From: Diplonema papillatum
Lineage: Eukaryota; Euglenozoa; Diplonemea; Diplonemida; Diplonemidae
DNA: 64,000 bases
Assembly (NCBI GenBank): GCA_030068145.1
Contig: JAPJBO010000666.1
Location: 62,001-126,000, forward strand
Direction: 5' to 3'
Positions 55,187-64,000 of the stretch are shown here, in pieces (position 1 is the first letter of the stretch; each line of letters starts with the position of its first letter). A program made the position numbers and the translations under genes. The notes beneath the pieces are model-generated. The model ran no database searches. It was not told where the DNA came from and worked only from the letters and a program-made list of their open reading frames with translations.

Positions 55187-58100
55187 GCTCTGATGGCAAA
55201 AAAAAGGAAGGAAGGGGGAGGGGGTGAGGGAGTGAGGGCCTCCTCTTGGTCTGATCGAAAAAAGGGGCAGGTGAACCACAGGGCGTACTTATATTTTCCA
55301 AAAAGAGAGACAGAGAGAGAGAGAGAGAAAAAATACCCGGAAATGCGGACCTCTGCGCGGGTTCCTTTTTTTCCGGCGCCCCCCTGAGGTTGAAGTATGG
55401 TTGAAGATAACAGTGGTGTCACCTGAGGGGGGTAATCTCAGGGCCGCCGACGTGATAAAGCCGTTCAGCACTGGGAATTCTTAAGTACATAGCTCGCCGG
55501 GAACGGGCACTCCAGTGAAACTGGGTATGTTACCGTTTCAGGTTTGGGATTTGGGGGCTTGCCTCATGTGGATTCTGAGACCTATTTCTCCCTGGTGTGT
55601 ACGCATGCCACAGGACTGCGCCCTGCTCTGTCTGCAAACGTGCGCAGTCAGCACGCCGAGGCCCGAGAAGCCAGCAGTGCCTCCTTCGGCATCTCCTTCC
55701 GACAATGCTTGCGCGTACCCGTATCAAAGCGGGCGGATCCACAACTGAGACGATTGCTCCGTCCCTTGCTGATGACATCCGTCCTCAGCAAAGGGCTTTT
55801 TTACTTTATTCTTTCTTCGTCGGCGCCTCTCTCCCACTCCATCTTTCTGTGGCTGGCGCTCGCCGTGTGCGGAGTGTTTGCGCCAAAAAGGACACGCAAC
55901 TGCGCGCCTTTTCTGGCAGGACCTCTGTTTTCGATTCCAAGAAAGACACCAGACACATGGACGGGGGAACAAAAGGGGAGTGGCGTTGAGCATTAAGAAA
56001 AGTGGTCCGGTTCAACAAAGAATCAATACTTTTTTTGGAGCGGGTTTCAGAGAAGGTGAAAAAAAATAAGAAGGAAAGAAATGGTAATCGTGGTAAACTA
56101 CGAAAAAAGGAAGGAAGAAAAGGAATGATAACGAGTCGCACGCGCGAGGGGGAGGAGAGGACATGGTTTTCGAGCAAAAGCCAACTCCCCCTGTGTTTTC
56201 GCTTCGGGTCCATTTGCTTCCCGAGCTAAAGAAAGCGTGGGTTGAGCTAGTCCACCCGCTATCGTAGAGTTCGCAAACCCGACAGTTTCAGAGTCGGTAC
56301 GATCAGAGTTTCCGTTTGACAGTGGGCTGGGCATCAACCGCCCATCCCTCCTCAAAACCGCGCCGCTGCCGCTGGATGGCTATGCGTACCTGTTCCCCCC
56401 TGGAGCCTGTCAGAGATCTTTCTTCGAACTCCAGCTGCCCCGTGCGTTCGCCTTCTCTCGTCTGGTCTCTTGGCCATCGTCGTCTCCCTTCCACCATATT
56501 CGTCAACCGGGCTGGCAGCATAGACTGCCGTGCTATTTGTGCCGGGGGAGGACTAACCTGTCGGCGAGTGCATATATTATCCCTCCGCCACGCTGCCAGC
56601 GTTCTCTATCTAGTGTTACGAGTTCCCGTTACTACGAAAACCGACTTTAGACTTGTGATAGATCCTGATAGATCATAGAATACAACGGCAGGCGGAGGGG
56701 AAGGCGGTGGACTGGCACACTGACACGAAGTACTCTCGCTGCGTGTTCCTGTGTTCTTTCTGTGTCACAACAATCAACTGGAGTTGCCGTACTGTCTGTC
56801 GTCTTTGGAACTTTTTACCCGAGTCTCGATCAGGTTCAATCCGCCTCTTTTGCTTGAAGTTCTTTTCGTTGGTGTGTTGCTTTCTGTTTGTGAATGGGCT
56901 CTTTTACCAGGCCATTCTCTACCTTCCCCTCCCCCCACCCACCTCGGGTGGAGGTCCAAGCTTTTGATCATTGACCAATAGCCTCCCCCCCGCCCCCCTG
57001 CCCCGACATTATAGACGCGAACTAGGCAGGGGCGAAACTGCTTCCTTTCGAGACATCTTCCGGGTACGAAACTGAATAAGAAGGTCTTTTCACCACCCGT
57101 TTCTTTTTTGTTGCTTGGTGAACTCTGAATCTTGCTCACTGGGACAGAAAAAGGTCCGAAAGTTAGAGCGGCTTCGAGGGGAATTCAAACACGTGCTTGG
57201 AGCGGTATGTGTTCCATACCATGTCCTATATGCACCGTGGGCCCCAGCCGTCATTCTTCTGCTACTTGCACCCTTTTCGATTTTCGGAAAGACAGCAAAA
57301 GTTTGCGTGAGGCATTCATCTTCAGGATAGCTTTGGGTACTGACCCCAGCGTGGCCTCGACCCTTGACCGGAAAACTGGTTCCGGTAGGGCGGGCAAGCA
57401 CTGCACAGTAGCCGCCATGCAGTAGCACAACTACTGCATGACGACTATCACTGCGCGACGGAGCCGGACTGAGCGAGAGAAAAAGGAGCAAGCCCTGATG
57501 TGCAGTTCGGTACAATCAAAAACTATGAAATCTTTCCGCGATGCCCTATACCTGAAATGGGTGGCAGGTGCTATTGTGTTGCCGACCATCAACCGGGGTT
57601 GATTGTCGGCAATATTTTATTTTTTTCCGTTTCCGGCTCTCGGTAGGAACTACTGGGGTTTCGAGCCAGAAAATTACCCCCCAAACTAGTGCCTTGTTCT
57701 ATATTTATTTGCGTATTCTTTGGAGGGGGCGCCGGGCGATTCCGACTGTGTAAAGAAGAGTTACGTCGGGCTGGCCGTTGACTCGGAAAAGACAAAGGAG
57801 ACGGGCCGTGCACCGGATACTGAACTCCCTGCAGCATCCCCCCCCCCGCTTTGTGCTACTTTTCGGAAAGAAACAAGGGTATTGCGTGTGCAAAGGGCTG
57901 AAACATCGATTGGCACTACTACGATGCAGCGCGCGTCCCCCGTGTTGCCGACCCCCTCCCGACGGCCACGGGCAGTCATCACGTGCCTGTTCGGCACCCT
58001 TTTGACACCCGCACGCTCACTCAGGACGCCGTCCGCTCGCCTTCAGTCAGTAACCCTTGCTTCCAGCTTGTAGTATGAACAGATCCCCCCCTGGAGCGGG

Positions 58101-58264
58101 CTGCGTGGGAGAACAACGGCCTTCAGAAGACCGTGTTAGGCAAGCAGATAGAAGAAAGAAGGACCAGATGTAGACATGACGCAAGTCGCAAAGAAGGATT
58201 AGGCTCTAGTACCCGGAAGCGAGAGGGTTCGCGCCCGCCGACGAGTTCAAATCGGGGGTCGATG

Positions 58265-58510
58265 GGATCGGGCTGTGTTTGTGTTTGGGTTTGTAGCTGT
58301 GTTTGTGCTTGTGGTTCAGTCTGTGCATGGAACTGTGTTTATGTTTACGTTCGTGCATGTACTTGTTCGTGCTTGTGTTTGTGTTGAAGCCTGTGCAATG
58401 TGCTTGTGTTGGCATTTGTTTGAGTTTATGCATGTGTGTTTGAGTTTAATTTTGTGCTTCTGCTTGTGCTTGTGTTTATGTTTAATGGTTACTTTTGCTT
58501 GTGCTTGGGC
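58265..58510 (+). repeat. TGTGTTTG minisatellite
   Basis: Degenerate 6-8 base TG-rich units over about 245 bp. Confidence 0.8.
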
Positions 58511-58618
58511 GGTTATGTCTATGTAGGGCCGAGTGACGTTGTCCGTGCACTGACAAAAGAATTGGCGATGTTTGGTTGTACGTGCCGGCGCGTGCGAAGT
58601 TGCTGGAAAAAAGATAGG

Positions 58619-58728
58619 AGCTTCGTTTTGTTCGTGCGTGCTGGTTGATCGATTTCCGCTTGCCATTTTCAGGTAAATAATTCTGATCAACCACCAATTG
58701 CCGGGCAACCCGCAAGCCTGTTAGTACT
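58619..58728 (+). repeat. Dispersed repeat R3, copy
   Basis: Matches 63208-63317: GCTTCGTTTTGTT, GATCAACCACCAA, GGGCAACCCGCAAG, TGTTAGTACTA, with an insertion difference. Confidence 0.7.
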
Positions 58729-58775
58729 AGCTAGCAGATTAGAAGATTGACGATGTAACAAGGAATCAAGCACAC

Positions 58776-60225
58776 CTCCTTCCGCTTCTTTTCGGAGGAG
58801 CGACGCTGCTGCTGGACCTCGTCGGTTTGTTCATTCTGCTGTCCTGTGATGGAGAGAAAGAGAATGTCGGTTTGAAGCAATTGCCTCTTCGAGGAACCGC
58901 GCAAGCAAGGGTGATCGATTCAAAATTTGCCCTTGGCTCAATAGTCTGTTATGCAAAACCCCTTCCGGTGTCTGTTTTATGCGATTTACACTGAACTCGT
59001 CGGGGAGAAACCGTTGTCAACGTTGTTGCCACTATTCACTCAGGGTGGTATAGGCAGTTGCTGGGCACAAGGTTTCGCTACAAAAGAACCTTCCCAAACA
59101 GTCAGGTTCTGAGAGCCGCGAAGAAGAAGACCATTTGGTGCAAGAGCGTAACTATCAGCCGCAGCATGCAAAGTTTGAGGAGTTCAGGGCAGTGCTGCTC
59201 AGCGTAAACACGCAAAGATGCTTTTGGTTTGTGAAATCGGTAGCCACTCCACCTGTTGGCCTACGGCTCTGCAGGACCACCGAGCCCGTGAACTTTGCAC
59301 TCCGTGTAGAAGAGTTACCCCGTCCGGTGCATCTGTACCATCCTGGATGGATGATCCAGATAAGGCCCTCAAAAAGCGAACTCACTCTAAAAAGAAAGAC
59401 AAAAGAATCCACACCGCCAAGGAGCGCTTTCGGTGCCCGCCGACAACAGGTGTCTTCGGCGAGTTCGAAGCTGTGTGTGGTGTTTCTTCGTGGTGGATCG
59501 CACAGGACGTAGTCGTGCGTTTCTGCTGCACTCGGGTAGTTTCGGGTGTTCATGCGGCGAACGCAGAGAAAAATCAGATTGAAGTTGACACCAACTGACA
59601 ACGGCTGTCAACAACTAGTCTGGGTTTCGTTGCACGAATTCATCCCCGCACAAACGTAGTAGAGTACTACGTAGATTGCATATTTGCACGCATGGGAAGA
59701 GGGAAACCAAAACACGGCACACCTTCATCGTAGACGTCGGCACGAGGGGATCCTCTTTGATTCGAGTCGTGGATGTTTTGCGCGACGAGCAGCTGCTTTG
59801 CATCTTCGTTTGGCGATGCCATCTCCCTGTCCTCCTCGTCGTCGCTCAGCTCGGCTTCATTTGCCTGCGGACTGGTCTGTTTGTACCAGTATAGCACGGC
59901 CGACACAACGCCAGCAAACATCACAACGATTCTGCGCGAGAGGGGAAAGACGAGTTGTGACGTTATGCGCATGAGAAGAGAGCCACGCAGAGTCTTATTC
60001 GGAAGAGAAGACAAGAATTGACGAAAGGATAAGCAAAAAAGGTCCCACGGAGGACGCATGTCGCAGACGTGGACATAGTTCGGGTCCGTCCATTTGGACC
60101 GCCTGATTGGGGAAAGAATCCATCTGATCGGGAACTCTGATCAAATACCAAGCTCCCAATAGCACACATGTGCTCAGCAATAGTCGGTGTTTACAGGGAT
60201 AACCCACTCTCTGTGGGGATCGCAT
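58776..60225 (-). CDS. Candidate single-pass membrane protein (4 exons, 3' end unknown)
   Basis: Blocks chain in phase: 60225-60149 (MRSPQRVGYPCKHRLLLSTC, signal-like), 60102-60049 (SKWTDPNYVHVCDMRPP), 59931-59723 (IVVMFAGVVSAVLYWYKQ, a membrane span, then an acidic tail ELSDDEEDREMA) and 58843-58776 (QQNEQTDEVQQQRRSSEKKR). The acceptors at 59931 (TTTCCCCTCTCGCGCAG) and 58843 (TCTCTCCATCACAG) are strong. The first intron would be only 46 bases, so exon 1 is doubtful. Predicted order: short luminal part, one span, charged Q-rich tail. No family recognised. Confidence 0.45.
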
Positions 60226-61960
60226 TTGTGCTTGTTAATTAGAGAGTTTTGATGTCTCATAATTCAGTCGGTTTCGTAACTTTCTCATGTCGCAGCCGTT
60301 CTGGAAAATGTTCCCTGCGGTTGGTACGGGTACGAAAGAAGTGTGAATACGGGGTTTTGCCTGGAGGCTCTTCGTCTTATTCTGCAGATGCTTTGAGCTA
60401 TCTTTGTGTCTATACTTTCATTCGTCTTCTTAACCATGGCTAAGTGCGCAAATGGAAACTTGATAGGTGGTTAGAAACATAATACTTGCTTTTCGTAATG
60501 GAACAAATTGAAAAAGGGAACACACGTGAAGAGCACGACGACCAACAGAACGTTATCCATTGTCTCAACACTGCCGGGTGGAGCGTGCGAGCGCTGGCTG
60601 CTCTCTTCTCTTAGCTCGGTCGGCACGCAACACTGCTAGCGTTCTCGGCCGGAAGCTCGCAATGCCTTTGAATTGAAACGCTGTGTTCTAAGACCCTTGT
60701 ATTAGGTTTTGTAAGACTTCCTTGTATCCTGGCAGGTTTGTACGGCGTGGGGAAATCGTGGCTAGCTAATCCAGCCGCGGTACATCGCCGCTTTTCGATA
60801 GGCAGTGTTTGCCAGGTTGGCCTTCTAGTTACGCGCTCAATAGCCATCATTTTCCGCAGTTTCGTAGACAAGCACAGGTTGGCTATACTTGCGTGCAAGC
60901 ATATGCTAGTCACACACGGGAGGCTGGACAGGTGCCTGGTCACCACCTCTGCTTTAACTGTTAAGACCGCGTTCAAAAAGTGTACTGAGCCCGGATTTCT
61001 TGAAGGCGAGTTTCAGTATTAGCCCACCGAAAGGCGTTCAGGCAGGTTTTTTCGTTTTTTCGCGCGCGCCCGCCGTGGTGCAGTCCAGTGGGCCATCTTG
61101 CGTCCACCGGGTCCATCTTGCTGTGCACAACGGCAGCACGGCCTACCTGCAGTACAGCCGCCGGCAGAAGTAGGAACTCGGCGAAAAAGAAATGGGGCCG
61201 TTCTATCTGTTTTTTCTTCTTTTTTTGACACGTGGGAAGAAGTATCATAGAGAAGATCGCGGAGAGCCAAAATCCACAGACGGAAGTCGAAGATCGGCGT
61301 GCTGGTCCGCGGGCGTGTAGCGGCCCACGGTACAAGAGAGTTGAAGTATGGCTAAAGATAAAGTGGTGTCACCTGAGGGGGAGAGTTGAGGAATGGTGAG
61401 AACCCCGTTTTCTTCTACGGACCACGGCCAGGGCGTTTCCACCGGCTCAGAGCGACTTTGGTGGAACTGCAGTTCACCACAGGTGAGTCGTTTCCTACTC
61501 AATTTGTTGCGTGCCTCCCGGAGTCACGTAGCAAAAGGCTAGCGAGGAGGGTCCATATTCGCGCGCAAATGACTAAGCTTGCAGAGGCATGTTCACTCTG
61601 TGAAAGGACAAAACCTAACGCAACGAAAGCGGCGTCAGCGTCAGGCCGCGCCGCTCTTGGTGAAGTAACAAGTTCGCTCGTGTCAACCCCCGTCAATACC
61701 ACCCGACGGCTGTGACGCATTGCACAATGCCGGGCGCAAACAGCCGGCAAGAGCACAGCATACCACAACGGTCGTAAAGTGAGACGAGGCGCCGGTTGGA
61801 CAAAACCACTGACGCAACTGAGAACACCCCATGAACTTTGAAGCCAAAAAAACGTACGTGGGCGCAGCAGCGCACTCCTGCGGCTGGGCAGCACTCAATA
61901 AGGGCGCAACAGCAACGATCCGAAAAGTCATTTTTGCGGTGCCCGGCAGGCTGGCTCATC
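60226..61960. other. Intergenic, with a repeat R2 copy
   Basis: R2 occupies about 60341-60411. A block at about 61341-61383 (TTGAAGTATGG, GGTGTCACCTGAGGGGG) recurs at 55390-55432. No gene supported. Confidence 0.4.
60341..60411 (+). repeat. Dispersed repeat R2, copy
   Basis: Matches 63609-63679 through TTATTCTGCAGATGCTTTGA and GCTAT-TTTGTGTC. Confidence 0.75.
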
Positions 61961-62932
61961 TCAAGCGCTGTTTCCGGAGGAGGAAGCAGCGGACTGCCGC
62001 CGCGAAGACTGCGAGCCGTCTGTGTCCGGAGGCGATTGATCCGCACCCGCTGAGGCACTCGAGGGAGGCAGCAAAGGGCCGGTGTTGTCCAGGAGCGTCT
62101 CCGACTTGCGAATGGAGTCGCGGTACCTTTCAGCCCAGCCGGCGTTCGTGACTTTGATGCCCGTCGCGCAGTTCGGGATCAGAGACGGGAGGCTGAGGCA
62201 CGGCAGAAACCAGTCGTCAGCGGCCAAGCCGGCCAACTCTTTGTGCAGCGCCTTCTGCTGGCCGAGTTCTTCGTAAACACCGGCCTCCATGCGGTGCAGC
62301 CTCGTCTGCTCGCTGGACGTTGTGTACCGCTTTTTCATAGGGTACGACAAGGTGCCGGTGCCTACTAATGTCGCGAGGGAAGTCAACGTTGAGCACAGTG
62401 GGTGCGCGGCTAGCTGCACGGGCAACACGCGCTTCAGCTCGCTGCTGTCGATGAACCGACAGTCGCCTACTACTTTCATGATGTAGTTGACGCCGTTCCA
62501 CACGAACGGGAAGGGCCGCGTCAGCAACGCCCGCCACTCTGCGATCGCGTCGAGAACCTTCGCAGTGTACTGCTGCAGGCCGTAAAGAAGCGCCAACGCC
62601 TTGCTTTGGGCTTCCATGGTGCCGACTGTTTTGGTGGTGTAGTTGTAAGCCAGGTTCTTCATTTCGGCGAGGACGTCTTCTCTTTCCCGAATTCGCGACA
62701 AGACCACGACTGTCAGACGCTTGTAGTTCAGCAGCGCGTTCAGTATCGTAAGCGTCGCAGGCAAGTGACACTCGTCCCGCATGTCGACGAAGAACTTCAA
62801 GTACAGTTTCGTCTCCAGGAACGGCAGGTGCAGCTGCCGCGCTATTTCACAGATCGTCCTACGCGCCACGTCATACTGCTTCTCAAGGTGCTGCTGCTGC
62901 TGCTCGGTCGCCGAACTCGCTTCTTGGCACAT
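61961..62932 (-). CDS. Conserved-looking hypothetical protein, 323 aa
   Basis: From ATG at 62932 (MCQEASSATEQQQQHLEKQY) to stop, one uninterrupted frame. The body is alpha-helical (VARRTICEIARQLHLPFLET; LTILNALLNYKRLTVVVLSR; MEAQSKALALLYGLQQYTAK), with an aromatic block (RPFPFVWNGVNYIMKVVGDC) and a disordered Ser-rich tail (SQSSRRQSAASSSGNSA). Dense hydrophobic helices and good amino-acid balance say it is a real protein; I cannot name the family. The frame stays open upstream to 63127, but the in-frame ATG at 62932 has the better context and begins the well-behaved part. Confidence 0.68.
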   Translation of the reverse strand: MCQEASSATEQQQQHLEKQYDVARRTICEIARQLHLPFLETKLYLKFFVDMRDECHLPATLTILNALLNYKRLTVVVLSRIREREDVLAEMKNLAYNYTTKTVGTMEAQSKALALLYGLQQYTAKVLDAIAEWRALLTRPFPFVWNGVNYIMKVVGDCRFIDSSELKRVLPVQLAAHPLCSTLTSLATLVGTGTLSYPMKKRYTTSSEQTRLHRMEAGVYEELGQQKALHKELAGLAADDWFLPCLSLPSLIPNCATGIKVTNAGWAERYRDSIRKSETLLDNTGPLLPPSSASAGADQSPPDTDGSQSSRRQSAASSSGNSA

Positions 62933-64000
62933 TTGCCACCCCTCCTTGCCGGCAGGAGTGCACACTTTTTTAGGGGTATTTCTTGGCAGGCTTCCTTTTA
63001 CTTTGCAGGGGGGGAAGCGTGAGGGGTGAGCTCTCTGATAGATTTGGCTGGGGCTGCCGTCAAAGTGAGGTCGTGTGTCTGTCGGCGGTTGAGAACAATA
63101 TCCAACGAGCTGTTGTACAACACACATCCTGGACCGAAATCCTTAACAAGTTGGTCGTGTGGGTTACTTTCCACCGACCGCAGGTGCGCGAAGCTGACTA
63201 AAAAGACAGGCGCTTCGTTTTGTTTGTGTGCCGATCTGATCAACCACCAAAACACGCTGCCTACGTCTTTTTAGCCTGCACAGATGAAGGGCAACCCGCA
63301 AGATTGTTAGTACTACAGTTCTGGCCCCAGTGAAAAATACTCGAGGGACTGCCTCGTGCTCATTTCGAAGGAGGCAAGAGGGGGAGAAAACTATACGTGG
63401 GTCTTTTTTGTTGAACGCCTACGCCCGCCACTAAACCCAGCTTCACCTGTGTTTCGTGTGGGCTACAGCAAATTCACCTCCTTTGATGTATCGCAACTGG
63501 CAGTCTCCTCAAGCATTTCCTACAAAGCAGGTGCTTATACAAAAAGAAATGCTGGTTTCGGCTGCCCAATGCAAGTTTTGGGCTAAAGCACTCGTGCATT
63601 CCAAGAGTTGTGAAAACGGGTTATTGCCTAGAGGCTTTTCGTGTTATTCTGCAGATGCTTTGAGCTATATTTGTGTCCGGGTCAGCCTCGTGCATTCGAA
63701 GATTAAAATTACTTCGCCGGAGGCCTTCTCTCCTAAAGATGTCTCATTCACTTTCGACAACGGAGCAGAACGGAAACGAAGTAAGGCAAGTAAGGCGGCA
63801 ATACGTTCTCTTCCGACGAACTGCCGGAAAAGATGACGCAACAGCGTCATTTCTTCGACGGATAGGCAAGCAAAGGATCCGCCAACGGCCAAGGGAAAAC
63901 GCAGGACCACGGGAGAGGGGGCATCCGATACCGGTTCTTCGGTTGATTGGGCTTGCTGAAAGTCATGAGAACCGCCGCCGGCACCGCCACCGTTGGGTCG
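62933..64000. other. Window end: repeat plus unassigned sequence
   Basis: Upstream of the 323-aa gene. Apart from the composite repeat nothing is recognised; 63691-64000 has no supported frame. Confidence 0.4.
63208..63690 (+). repeat. Composite dispersed repeat (R3-R1-R2)
   Basis: Contains in order R3 (63208-63317), R1 (63332-63545) and R2 (63609-63690), which occur separately elsewhere (R3 at 53.9 and 58.6 kb; R1 at 9.5, 15.4 and 35.4 kb; R2 at 60.3 kb). This may be the fullest copy of one element. No coding frame or clear terminal repeats. Confidence 0.65.

Larger units (their letters stand above)
55187..58775. other. No supported gene; TG-rich repeat at 58265-58510
   Basis: A minus block at 56395-56533 (MVEGRRRWPRDQTREGERTG) begins after an acceptor-like GGCAG in phase 0 and ends at CAG|GTACGC; it could continue the 58.8-60.2 kb gene but is speculative. 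The interval 58265-58510 is an irregular TGTGTTTG/TGTGCTTG minisatellite. Confidence 0.35.

Overview
This is a eukaryotic window. Coding blocks are bounded by GT...AG splice signals in matching phases, genes are separated by kilobases of repeat-rich DNA, and the proteins are eukaryote-only families: a PX-BAR sorting nexin, a TTC4/Cns1 co-chaperone, a FAM20-like secretory-pathway kinase and a coiled-coil/PDZ protein. Every gene I can support lies on the minus strand. That one-way layout, the long repeat-filled introns, the polyglutamine and the many low-complexity proteins suggest a large-genome protist, perhaps an alveolate or other SAR lineage. No marker gene fixes the organism. No bacterial, organellar or viral genes were seen.

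Layout, plus coordinates (genes read right to left): 1-407, end-truncated coiled-coil protein; 1.17-3.10 kb, FAM20-like kinase (3 exons); 3.72-5.48 kb, ankyrin-repeat protein; 6.77-8.49 kb, TTC4 (at least 3 exons); 10.5-12.0 kb, Ser-rich acidic hypothetical; 13.5-16.6 kb, multi-exon hypothetical; 17.56-26.76 kb, sorting nexin whose single 8.0 kb intron holds nested transposons; 30.4-30.8 kb, small CxxC/CxxC protein; 34.3-41.8 kb, three-exon polyglutamine protein with a 6 kb repeat-filled intron; 42.6-43.9 kb, protein with a ubiquitin-like N-terminus and DxNGDG repeats, with a perfect 64-unit GTT microsatellite just upstream of its start; 45.0-49.3 kb, three-exon coiled-coil/PDZ protein; 58.8-60.2 kb, candidate single-pass membrane protein; 62.0-62.9 kb, hypothetical. 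The 49.3-58.7 kb stretch has only weak exon candidates.

The strongest mobile-DNA story is inside the sorting-nexin intron. A hAT-like non-autonomous element (TIR starting CAGGGG) is interrupted by a decayed DIRS-type tyrosine-recombinase retrotransposon (RT, RNase H, YR), which carries split direct repeats, a 47-bp perfect palindrome and about 18 copies of an 85-bp tandem repeat. A second hAT-like MITE with a perfect 8-bp target duplication lies directly beside it. Further dispersed repeats, tRNA-like B-box modules and hairpins fill 35-41 kb and recur elsewhere.

The genes show no shared pathway. Several act in membrane trafficking or secretion (sorting nexin, FAM20-like kinase) or protein folding (TTC4). 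Exon models come from reading splice signals and phases by eye and need transcript support.
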